Below, in pieces: positions 13,349 through 20,106 of a stretch of 25,155 nt of DNA. The DNA is from Eggerthellaceae bacterium. Lineage in GTDB: Bacteria; Actinomycetota; Coriobacteriia; Coriobacteriales; Eggerthellaceae. Position 1 is the first letter of the stretch. Each line of letters opens with the position of its first letter. The notes under the pieces were generated by a model that was given only the letters and a program-made list of their open reading frames with translations, had not been told where the DNA came from and made no database searches. The stretch lies in the NCBI GenBank assembly GCA_900753095.1, contig CAADXT010000157.1:1-25155 (forward strand), given 5' to 3'. A program made the position numbers and the translations under genes.

Positions 13349-15553
13349 GTGTCTATGAGCGCAACATCTGATTCTGCGAAGGCGGTTCGGGGCCAAGGCC
13401 TCGACCGCCTTCATGCTACCCTGGCGCTTGACGCCCCCGCATCGAGCGTCAAGCTCGTGAGCTCCGCCCGAGCGCAGGCCCTGCATGACGCTATGGGCAT
13501 CAGCTCGGTGCGTGATCTGCTGCAATCGTTCCCGTTGCGCTACGTCGACATGTCCAAGGTCGTAACGGCGCAAAGCGCTCAAATCGGTGCGCATTGCACT
13601 TTGGCGGCTCAAGTGTACGAGGTGAAGCTGAAACGCATTCGCCCTAAGCTGACGCTTACCGAGGTTTCCTTGGTTGATGAAACCGGCCTTGTTATAGCAG
13701 CCTGCTTCAACCAGCCTTGGCTTGCCGAAAAGCTTCGTAAGGGCGATTCGGTGGCCGTTTCGGGCAAGATAGAGTTCTCGTATGGCTTCAAGCGCATGAC
13801 AAATCCCCTTATCGAAAAACACGAAAGGGGAGAGGCGGTACAGGGCAAGGTGCTGCCCATCCACCCTGCAACGGGCAAGATCTCGCGTACGATGATGCGC
13901 CGCATCATCTCCAATGCGCTTATGCAGGCAAGGGGCGCATATGATCCCTTGCCAGTTTCGCTCAGGCGCAAATACCGCCTGTACTCTCGATTCGAGGCGC
14001 TGCGTGGCGTTCATGAGCCCGAGTCTATGGACGACTGCACTCAGGCGCGGCGGCGTCTTCGCTACGAAGAGCTGTTCTACCTGGAGCTCGAGCTGATAGA
14101 GCGGGAACGCAATCGGGCGGCACAGCATGCCCCCTTCGCCCAGACTCTTCCCGATTCCGTTAGGCGGCAGGTTGTTGCTTGCTTGCCTTTTTCCCTTACC
14201 GCCGACCAGGTAGCTGCAATCGACGATATTTTGGGCGAGATGGCTCAGGCGCATCCTATGAACCATTTGCTTTTAGGAGATGTGGGCACGGGCAAAACGG
14301 TTGTTGCCGCTTTTGCCCTTGTGTGCGCCGCTGCCAACGGCCATCAGGCCATGATGATGGGTCCGACTGAAGTGCTGGTGTCCCAGTATGCCCTTTCCCT
14401 GGGTCCGATCCTTGATGCCTGCAACGTGGGCTGGGCAACCGTTATGGGGAGCACTCCGCGCGACGAGAAGCAAGTTGCCCTTTCGCAGTTCGCCGAGGGC
14501 AGCATCAAAGTGCTGTTCGGCACGCATGCGCTCTTGCAGCCTGAGGTGGTTGCTTGTGATTGCTCGCTCGTTTGCATCGATGAGCAGCAGCGTTTCGGCG
14601 TTGAGCAACGGCAAGGGCTTGCGGAAAAAGCGCCGGGAGCCGATATCCTCTCCATGACGGCGACGCCTATCCCTCGTTCTCTCGCCTTGGCACGCTATGG
14701 CGGGCTTTCCCTTTCGTACCTGCATCGACCGCCGGCAAGGCAGGGCGGCAGAACCACGAAGGTGTGCCATTTCTCCGAGGAAGGGATTGCCTACGATGCT
14801 CTGCGTGAGGCGCTTGCACGCGGCGAGCAGGCGTATGTCATCTGCCCCCTTATCGGCGTCGACCTGCCGAAGTCCGATTCTGCCGTACATGACCACGAAG
14901 AAGAATCGAGCATCGAATACGCTGCGATCGAGTGGGGCTTGGAGCACGATGAGGTGGGCGACACGCTGTCTGCCGCTACCAAGCACGCTGAGATCCTGCA
15001 AAGCCAGATAGTTCCGCAGGCTTCGGTGGCCCTTCTTCACGGCAAGATGAGCCCTGCGGAAAAATCCCAGGTCATGAATAGCTTTCGTGAAGGGAAAATC
15101 GATGTGCTGGTTTCAACCACCGTCGTTGAGGTGGGCGTTGACGTGCCTAACGCAACCGTTATGATCATCGAGGATGCCGATCGCTTCGGCTTGGCGCAGC
15201 TCCATCAGCTTCGCGGCCGCGTTGGGCGCGGCGACCTTCCGGGGCGGGTCTTTTTGGTTTCCCGCTCACGTGCCCCGGAGGCGCTTGAGCGCTTGGGCGC
15301 CATGGAGAAAACCGAGGACGGCTTCGCCCTTTCCGAGATGGACCTTTCGCTTCGTCGCGAAGGCGACATCTTCGGGGACAGGCAGCATGGCAAATCGCCT
15401 TTGAAGTTGACGAACGTTGTACGCGACAAAGCGGTTATCGAAGCAGCTTACCGCGATGCGCGCAGCGTCTACGATGACGGCTTTCTAAGCGTTGATGAGC
15501 GAAGGGCCGTTATGCAAGAGTTGAAAACGATACAGGAAACGAGGAACCGATGA
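13349..15553 (+). CDS. recG: ATP-dependent DNA helicase RecG
   Basis: RecG is a superfamily 2 helicase that remodels stalled forks and branched DNA. The 734-aa product has an N-terminal OB/wedge domain (about 60-170). Motif I is LLGDVGTGKTVVAAF and motif III SMTATPIPRSLAL. Motifs V and VI are STTVVEVGVDVPNA and QLHQLRGRVGRG, and the C-terminal TRG region is present. Motif II reads DEQQ (411-414) where RecG normally has DEQH. GTG 13349 fits AGGTG at 13336-13340; ATG 13355 is a weaker option. It starts 24 nt after fakA and overlaps rsmD by 4 nt (ATGA), so it belongs to the asp23-fakA-recG-rsmD-coaD operon. Confidence 0.95.
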   Translation: MSMSATSDSAKAVRGQGLDRLHATLALDAPASSVKLVSSARAQALHDAMGISSVRDLLQSFPLRYVDMSKVVTAQSAQIGAHCTLAAQVYEVKLKRIRPKLTLTEVSLVDETGLVIAACFNQPWLAEKLRKGDSVAVSGKIEFSYGFKRMTNPLIEKHERGEAVQGKVLPIHPATGKISRTMMRRIISNALMQARGAYDPLPVSLRRKYRLYSRFEALRGVHEPESMDDCTQARRRLRYEELFYLELELIERERNRAAQHAPFAQTLPDSVRRQVVACLPFSLTADQVAAIDDILGEMAQAHPMNHLLLGDVGTGKTVVAAFALVCAAANGHQAMMMGPTEVLVSQYALSLGPILDACNVGWATVMGSTPRDEKQVALSQFAEGSIKVLFGTHALLQPEVVACDCSLVCIDEQQRFGVEQRQGLAEKAPGADILSMTATPIPRSLALARYGGLSLSYLHRPPARQGGRTTKVCHFSEEGIAYDALREALARGEQAYVICPLIGVDLPKSDSAVHDHEEESSIEYAAIEWGLEHDEVGDTLSAATKHAEILQSQIVPQASVALLHGKMSPAEKSQVMNSFREGKIDVLVSTTVVEVGVDVPNATVMIIEDADRFGLAQLHQLRGRVGRGDLPGRVFLVSRSRAPEALERLGAMEKTEDGFALSEMDLSLRREGDIFGDRQHGKSPLKLTNVVRDKAVIEAAYRDARSVYDDGFLSVDERRAVMQELKTIQETRNR

Positions 15554-16125
15554 GAATCATTGGCGGCGAATATCGAGGTCGGCCGTTGCGCTCTTTGAAG
15601 GGGGACGCCACGCGCCCTACCACCGATCGTGTCCGCGAGGCGCTTATGAGCTCGCTTTTCAGCGCTCGCGGCGGCTTTGAGGGCGCTCGCGTTCTTGATG
15701 CGTTTGCCGGTTCGGGCGCTTTGGGCCTGGAATCCCTGAGCCGTGGCGCTTGCCATGCGACGTTTTGCGAGCAGGGCAGGGAAGCGGCCAAGATCGTGGA
15801 AGGCAACATCGCCTCGCTGAAGGTTCCCCGAGAGCGCTATACCGTTCGTCGAGGCGATACGTTCTCGTTACCGCAGGTGAGGGGAGCGGCATTCGATCTG
15901 GTGTTTCTCGATCCGCCTTATGCCTACGAAGCCGACGTGGTGTTGGGGCTGGTGCGCGAGCTTGATGAGGCGGGCCGCATCGCTCCTGGCGCCCTGGTGG
16001 TGTACGAGTACGCTAAAAAGGACAAAGCCGCCGTTGAGCAGGCCTGCGATGCGCTAGAATACTCCGTTGTCTCTGTAAAGAGCTACGGCGACACGTCTCT
16101 GATAACCCTCAGGAAGGAAGCATAA
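15550..16125 (+). CDS. rsmD: 16S rRNA (guanine-966-N2)-methyltransferase RsmD
   Basis: RsmD methylates G966 of 16S rRNA in the small subunit, using S-adenosylmethionine. The 191-aa product has the family start MRIIGGEYRGRPL, the conserved RPTTDRVREALMSSLF, the SAM-binding motif VLDAFAGSGALGLESLSRGA and the catalytic DPPY at 121-124. It overlaps the recG stop by 4 nt and its own stop overlaps the coaD start by one base (TAATG), so translation is coupled on both sides. The rsmD-coaD pair is conserved in many bacteria (ylbH-ylbI in Bacillus). Confidence 0.95.
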   Translation: MRIIGGEYRGRPLRSLKGDATRPTTDRVREALMSSLFSARGGFEGARVLDAFAGSGALGLESLSRGACHATFCEQGREAAKIVEGNIASLKVPRERYTVRRGDTFSLPQVRGAAFDLVFLDPPYAYEADVVLGLVRELDEAGRIAPGALVVYEYAKKDKAAVEQACDALEYSVVSVKSYGDTSLITLRKEA

Positions 16126-16634
16126 TGAAACGAGCGGTTGTTCCGGGAACCTTCGATCCCATTACCGCAGGCCATTTCGATGTCATTTCGCGCGCCGCGC
16201 AGATCTTCGATGAAGTAGTGGTGGCGGTTGCCAAGTCGGCGAAGAAGAGCCCCATCTTCGACCTTGAAACCCGCGTTCGCCTGGTTGAGGAAGCGGTTGC
16301 CGATCTTTCCAACGTGCGCGTTATCAGCTTCGAGGGCCTGCTTGTCGATTGCGTGCATCAGCTTGATGCCCATGTGGTGGTTAAGGGCTTGCGCGCTATC
16401 ACCGACTTCGAGTACGAGTTCCAGATGACGGCATTGAACTACGAGCTTAGCCATGACCTTGAAACGTTCTTCATCATGTCGCCGCCGAAGTTCATGTACC
16501 TCTCTTCCTCCATCATTCGCGAGATGGCCTCTATGGGCGGCAGCGTGAAAGGGTTCGTTCCCCCCTGCGTGGAAAAGGCGTTGCATGAGTATTTCTCCGA
16601 TGCCTATGAGAAGGCCGGCAACGGCGAGGAATAA
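16125..16634 (+). CDS. coaD: Phosphopantetheine adenylyltransferase
   Basis: CoaD transfers AMP from ATP to 4'-phosphopantetheine, the penultimate step of coenzyme A synthesis in the cytoplasm. The 169-aa product is full length. It shows the nucleotidyltransferase motif VVPGTFDPITAGHFDVI (His17 at the ATP site), KGLRAITDFEYEFQMT in the pantetheine pocket and YLSSSIIREMASMGGSVKGFVP towards the C-terminus, all as in the family. ATG 16125 shares a base with the rsmD stop. It appears to be the last gene of the operon that starts at asp23: the next gene is 138 nt away. Confidence 0.96.
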   Translation: MKRAVVPGTFDPITAGHFDVISRAAQIFDEVVVAVAKSAKKSPIFDLETRVRLVEEAVADLSNVRVISFEGLLVDCVHQLDAHVVVKGLRAITDFEYEFQMTALNYELSHDLETFFIMSPPKFMYLSSSIIREMASMGGSVKGFVPPCVEKALHEYFSDAYEKAGNGEE

Positions 16635-16772
16635 TCGCCCCTAGCGTTACGTTGTGGCGTTTTTTCGCATATTTGGGCTTTTTGCTACACTTGTCCTGTT
16701 GTGACGTAAACTAATTAGCTGCAATTATGTCGTTGTGTGCTTTTTTGCGTGCGCGATTTCGGAAGGATGTAT
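16635..16772 (+). other. 138-nt intergenic region after coaD; weak promoter candidates
   Basis: T-rich stretches follow coaD, but I see no strong terminator stem; GGCGA/TCGCC (16623-16627 and 16635-16639) is only 5 bp. TACACT (16686-16691) could be a -10 without a good -35. TTGTGA (16699-16704) with AATTAT 18 nt later is a second weak option. A promoter for the next gene is likely here, but I cannot place it. Confidence 0.3.
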
Positions 16773-17246
16773 ATGGACGAAACAGGAGTATTGAATCTCA
16801 TCGAAGAGCTTTCCATGCTCATCGAGGATGCTAAGCCGGCTTTCGGTAAAAGCGGGCTTAGGCAGGTTGATGCTCAGGCTGCATTTGAGATCTTGGACGA
16901 GATTCGCGACACGTTCCCCAGCGAGTTCGCTCAGGCTCGTCAGGTAATCCGTGAGCGTCAGGCTCTGCTTGACGAAGCGGAAGCCCAGGCAAGCCGCTTG
17001 ATCGAGGATGCTCGCAGCCAGGCAATCACGATTGCAAGCGAGCAGGAGATCGTTCGCATCTCCCAGCAGCAGGCAGACACCATCTTGGCCGAGGCCCGCG
17101 AGCTTGAGCGCGAAACGCGTGCAGGCGCAGAAGACTTCGCCGATGAGGTATTCAGCCATGTTGAGCAGAGCCTTGACACTGCCCTGAACAGCGTTCGCCG
17201 TTGCCGCGATCGTCTCAATGCCAACTCGGTCAACTCGGGACGCTAA
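16773..17246 (+). CDS. Coiled-coil protein of unknown function between coaD and yceD
   Basis: The 157-aa product is almost entirely helical, with a long heptad-rich stretch (about 50-135) dominated by Ala, Glu, Gln and Arg (DEAEAQASRLIEDARSQA, then ISQQQADTILAEAREL). It has no membrane segment or cysteine pair. Proteins of this look are often auto-annotated as ATP synthase subunit b or DivIVA-like because of coiled-coil similarity; the b-subunit call is unlikely since no membrane anchor or ATP synthase genes are here. ATG 16773 has GGAAGG at 16761-16766, 6 nt upstream. It shares one base with the next start (TAATG), so it is coupled to yceD-rpmF. The function is unknown. Confidence 0.8.
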   Translation: MDETGVLNLIEELSMLIEDAKPAFGKSGLRQVDAQAAFEILDEIRDTFPSEFAQARQVIRERQALLDEAEAQASRLIEDARSQAITIASEQEIVRISQQQADTILAEARELERETRAGAEDFADEVFSHVEQSLDTALNSVRRCRDRLNANSVNSGR

Positions 17247-17794
17247 TGGAATCTCCGCATATAGAGGTTCCAGATCAGCTCTTCATTCCAGCGGAGAGCT
17301 TGTCTTTTGCGGGCACGTTCAACCTTCCTGAGCTCGTTCAAGGCGTTGATACCTATACGTTCGAGCATCCTCTTTCTTGGGAGGTAACGGTTTCGAACAC
17401 CGGTGGCGCGTTGCTTGTTACCGGTATCGTCACAGGCGATGCAACCACGAGCTGCGTTCGCTGCCTTGAGCCTGCAGAGTATCGCCTGGAAGGCGAGGTG
17501 GAAGGGTATTACCTCATTCCCGATTCCGAAGTGGAGCTCACCGAGGAAGAAAAAGAGGAGTACGAGCTTTTAGGCGAAGACCATGTAATTGACCTCTCGC
17601 CTTTGCTCATCGCAGCGCTTTCGCTTGAGTTGCCGCATACGCCGTTGTGCGACGACGAATGCAAGGGGCTGTGCGCTGGATGCGGCGCAAACCTCAACAA
17701 AGAGGAGTGCACCTGCGAAAAGAAGGACGAGGAAGAAGACGAATTTCACCAGAATCCTTTCGCGGTACTCCGCAACATCAAGTTCGAGGAATAG
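17246..17794 (+). CDS. YceD/DUF177-family protein
   Basis: The 182-aa product belongs to the YceD (DUF177) family, found almost always next to rpmF and linked genetically to large-subunit rRNA or ribosome assembly; the mechanism is unresolved. The family core TSCVRCLEPAEYRLEGEVEGYYL is present. An acidic stretch follows, then a Cys-rich motif CDDECKGLCAGCGANLNKEEC near the C-terminus, which probably binds zinc. ATG 17246 is used because it follows directly on the upstream stop; a longer frame from 17201 would overlap the preceding gene by 46 nt without need. It lies 112 nt before rpmF. Confidence 0.9.
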   Translation: MESPHIEVPDQLFIPAESLSFAGTFNLPELVQGVDTYTFEHPLSWEVTVSNTGGALLVTGIVTGDATTSCVRCLEPAEYRLEGEVEGYYLIPDSEVELTEEEKEEYELLGEDHVIDLSPLLIAALSLELPHTPLCDDECKGLCAGCGANLNKEECTCEKKDEEEDEFHQNPFAVLRNIKFEE

Positions 17795-17820
17795 TTTTTG
17801 TAATTCATTTAGGTTATCCC

Positions 17821-17849
17821 TTGATTCGAATAAGTTCCTTTGCTAGGAT
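17821..17849 (+). promoter_or_regulatory. Probable rpmF promoter
   Basis: TTGATT (17821-17826) and TAGGAT (17844-17849) are separated by 17 nt, a fair vegetative-sigma match. Transcription would begin near 17856. It would allow L32 to be made independently of yceD. A 12-bp palindrome CAGGT-tt-ACCTG (17874-17885) in the resulting leader could be an operator. Confidence 0.45.
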
Positions 17850-17906
17850 ACTTTTTCGCGTAATTAGAATCTTCAGGTTTACCTGCAGCATAGAAGGAGT
17901 TTAATC

Positions 17907-18086
17907 ATGGCAGTGCCAAAGCGTAAGACCGGTCGTGCTCGTACCCACGCACGCAGGAGCGAAAACGATAAGATCGCTTCGCCTTCCCGTTCTGTGTGCC
18001 CTCAGTGCGGTGAAGTAAAGCTTCCCCATCGCGTATGCCCCAATTGTGGCTTCTATCGCGATCGCGAGGTTATTCAGACCGCTTAA
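17907..18086 (+). CDS. rpmF: 50S ribosomal protein L32 (zinc-binding form)
   Basis: L32 is a small protein of the large ribosomal subunit. The 59-aa product opens MAVPKRKTGRARTHARRSEN, as expected for L32. It has two CxxC pairs (CPQC at 31-34 and CPNC at 44-47), marking the zinc-ribbon form. The start ATG 17907 has a strong GAAGGAG site at 17893-17899. It follows yceD, its usual partner, and is closed by a strong intrinsic terminator 24 nt beyond the stop. Both small ribosomal proteins in this window (L28 and L32) are of the zinc-binding type. Confidence 0.97.
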   Translation: MAVPKRKTGRARTHARRSENDKIASPSRSVCPQCGEVKLPHRVCPNCGFYRDREVIQTA

Positions 18087-18110
18087 TGCACGCCATTAAC
18101 GTGTAAAGGA

Positions 18111-18138
18111 ATCCCCCGGATTCGTCCGGGGGATTTTT
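18111..18138 (+). terminator. Intrinsic terminator after rpmF
   Basis: The perfect 10-bp stem ATCCCCCGGA/TCCGGGGGAT is closed by a TTCG loop and runs into TTTTT (18134-18138). This is a textbook rho-independent terminator on the + strand. Confidence 0.95.
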
Positions 18139-18152
18139 GTATGGGCTTGCAG

Positions 18153-18198
18153 TTGCTCGCTAGGGGTGTCTGCAGGCGAGCAAGCTACGCATAGCGTA
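18153..18198 (+). promoter_or_regulatory. Two hairpins in the plsX leader
   Basis: TTGCTCGC (18153-18160) pairs perfectly with GCGAGCAA (18176-18183). TACGC (18186-18190) pairs with GCGTA (18194-18198). They fill the space between the rpmF terminator and the plsX ribosome binding site. I see no convincing promoter in this 79-nt gap, so how plsX is transcribed is unclear. An operator or leader-control role is possible. Confidence 0.4.
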
Positions 18199-18217
18199 CG
18201 AACAGCAAGGAGATGCA

Positions 18218-19222
18218 ATGGCACAGCGTGTGGTTATTGCCGTCGATGTCTTGGGCGGCGATATTGGACCTAAGGTTGTTCTTCCCGGTATCGAGAAAGC
18301 CCTTCAGGCCGACCCTGATCTTGAGGTGATAGCCTGCGGCCCTGCAGAGGTTGTTGGGCCTTTTGCCGAGAAGCACGAGCGCGTTCAGGCACAGGCAACC
18401 ACGGAAGAGATTGCCATGGACGAGCATCCTGCCAACGCTGTGCGCAAAAAGAAGGACTCCAGCTTAGTTGTGGGCAATCGCTTGGTTAAAGAGGGCCGTG
18501 CTCAGGGCTTTTTCTCTGCCGGCTCCACTGGAGCATGCCTTGCTGCGGCTACGCTTGTGGTCGGGCGCATCAAGGGCGTTTCTCGCCCTGCGCTGTGCAC
18601 TGTTATTCCTTCGCCGGCAAAGCCCGTCGTGATGTGCGATGTGGGCGCCAACGCCGACTGCAAGCCCGCGTATCTGGTTCAGTTCGCGCAAATGGCAACC
18701 ACTTACGCGCGTCAGGTCATCGGCATCCCCGAGCCTAAGGTGGCGCTTTTGAACATCGGCTCCGAGGACACCAAGGGCTCGAAGATGGCCCAGGAGACTT
18801 TCGAACTTTTGAAGGAGCAGGTCCCTGAGTTCGCGGGCAACGGAGAAGGCTGCGACATCCTCGCCGGTAAGTTCGACGTGTTCGTCACGGATGGCTTTAC
18901 GGGCAACGTTTGCCTTAAGACTATCGAGGGGGTTACCAAGGTCCTCTTCGGCGAGATGAAGAAGATCATGACGGCCAATCTCGCTACCAAGCTCGGTGCG
19001 GTTGCGATGAAGGGCGGCCTTTCCAATTTGAAGAACAGCACTTCGGCCGATACGTACGGCGGCGCTCCCATCTTGGGCGTTAAGGGCGCATGCCTGGTTG
19101 GCCACGGCTCTTCCAACGAGACGGCCATCATGAACGGCGTCCTCACTGCTGCACGCGCGGTGCGTTTGGATGTTTCGGGGATAATCGAGTCAACGGTGAA
19201 CCAGGGGAAGCCAGCCGAGTAG
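18218..19222 (+). CDS. plsX: Phosphate acyltransferase PlsX
   Basis: PlsX converts acyl-ACP and phosphate into acyl-phosphate, the acyl donor for the membrane enzyme PlsY in phosphatidic acid synthesis. The 334-aa product is of family length. It shows the N-terminal motif DVLGGDIGP (usual form DAMGGDxxP), a central GSTGACLAAATLVVGRIKGVSRPAL and the conserved VTDGFTGNVCLKTIEGV. ATG 18218 follows AAGGAG at 18207-18212. The rpmF-plsX order is widespread. The usual followers fabD, fabG and acpP are missing here, and rnc comes next after 48 nt. Acyl-phosphate also links it to FakA upstream. Confidence 0.95.
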   Translation: MAQRVVIAVDVLGGDIGPKVVLPGIEKALQADPDLEVIACGPAEVVGPFAEKHERVQAQATTEEIAMDEHPANAVRKKKDSSLVVGNRLVKEGRAQGFFSAGSTGACLAAATLVVGRIKGVSRPALCTVIPSPAKPVVMCDVGANADCKPAYLVQFAQMATTYARQVIGIPEPKVALLNIGSEDTKGSKMAQETFELLKEQVPEFAGNGEGCDILAGKFDVFVTDGFTGNVCLKTIEGVTKVLFGEMKKIMTANLATKLGAVAMKGGLSNLKNSTSADTYGGAPILGVKGACLVGHGSSNETAIMNGVLTAARAVRLDVSGIIESTVNQGKPAE

Positions 19223-19270
19223 AATAGTTCTGTTAAAAGATTTTGTAGAGCAAGAAACGAATGACGCAAC

Positions 19271-20095
19271 GTGAAAGAGCAACCCGAACATACCGAGAAA
19301 CTTAATAAAGCCGAAAAGATCTTGGGACACGAGTACTCTGATCGCACGCTGCTCCTGACGGCCCTTACCCATCCTTCGGCTGCAGAGGGCCATTCCATCA
19401 GCGATTCGTACGAGCGCCTTGAGTTCTTGGGCGATAGTATTTTGGGCGCAATCGTTTCCTATGCTGCCTATCATACGTACCCTAACCTTGATGAGGGTGG
19501 CCTTACCCGCATCAAGGTTTCGCTCGTTTCCGGTGCCTCTCTTTCCGAGGTGGGCAAGGAGCTTGGCCTAGCTGACTGCATCTTCTTCGGGTCCTCCGAG
19601 CGTGGCACCGGCCGCCGCGGCTTGCATTCTGCGTTGGAAAACGTGTACGAATCGCTAGTGGCCTCGCTCTACCTTGACGGCGGCCTTGAAGCTGCCGCCT
19701 CGTTTGTGAAGCGTACCCTTATTGTTCGCATGAGCGAAGATATGGCCAAAGAGCCCGAAAACCCCAAGAGCGTCTTGCAAGAGCGTTTGCAGGAAGACGG
19801 CATCACTCCTACGTATCGCCTCGTTGAAACGCAGGGCCCGCCTCACGACCGCACGTTTGTGACGCAGGTGTTCGTGGGCGTGAAATCCATCGCCAAGGGC
19901 GTTGGCCGCACCAAGAAGGAATCTGAGAGCCAGGCGGCGAAGTCTGCGCTTGAGATCTTGGGCTCGTTCTTCGAAGGCAAAGATTCCAAAGACAAAAAGC
20001 GCAAGGCGGAGGCGAAAGCGGCCATCAAGGCTGCCAAAGCCGAGGAAAAAGCCCGCAGGCAGGCTGAGCAGAAGGCTCGTAAGAAGAAGCAGTAA
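19271..20095 (+). CDS. rnc: Ribonuclease III
   Basis: RNase III cleaves double-stranded RNA, including rRNA precursors. The 274-aa product has the endonuclease domain with signature ERLEFLGDS (Glu51 and Asp55 at metal positions). A dsRNA-binding domain (about 160-233) follows, then an unusual Lys/Ala-rich tail (about 236-274, KDKKRKAEAKAAIKAAKAEE onward). The second metal cluster reads ENVYE (123-127): Glu127 is kept, but Asn124 stands where E. coli RNase III has Asp114. GTG 19271 is the first possible start after an in-frame TGA at 19262, although its ribosome binding site is weak. The order rnc-smc-ftsY-ffh is conserved in Gram-positive bacteria. Confidence 0.94.
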   Translation: MKEQPEHTEKLNKAEKILGHEYSDRTLLLTALTHPSAAEGHSISDSYERLEFLGDSILGAIVSYAAYHTYPNLDEGGLTRIKVSLVSGASLSEVGKELGLADCIFFGSSERGTGRRGLHSALENVYESLVASLYLDGGLEAAASFVKRTLIVRMSEDMAKEPENPKSVLQERLQEDGITPTYRLVETQGPPHDRTFVTQVFVGVKSIAKGVGRTKKESESQAAKSALEILGSFFEGKDSKDKKRKAEAKAAIKAAKAEEKARRQAEQKARKKKQ

Positions 20096-20106
20096 AGGGG
20101 CTCGAG

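Noticed and set aside
17201..17245. Longer yceD start at 17201
   Set aside because: It would overlap the upstream coiled-coil gene by 46 nt; the family start and the tight TAATG junction favour 17246.
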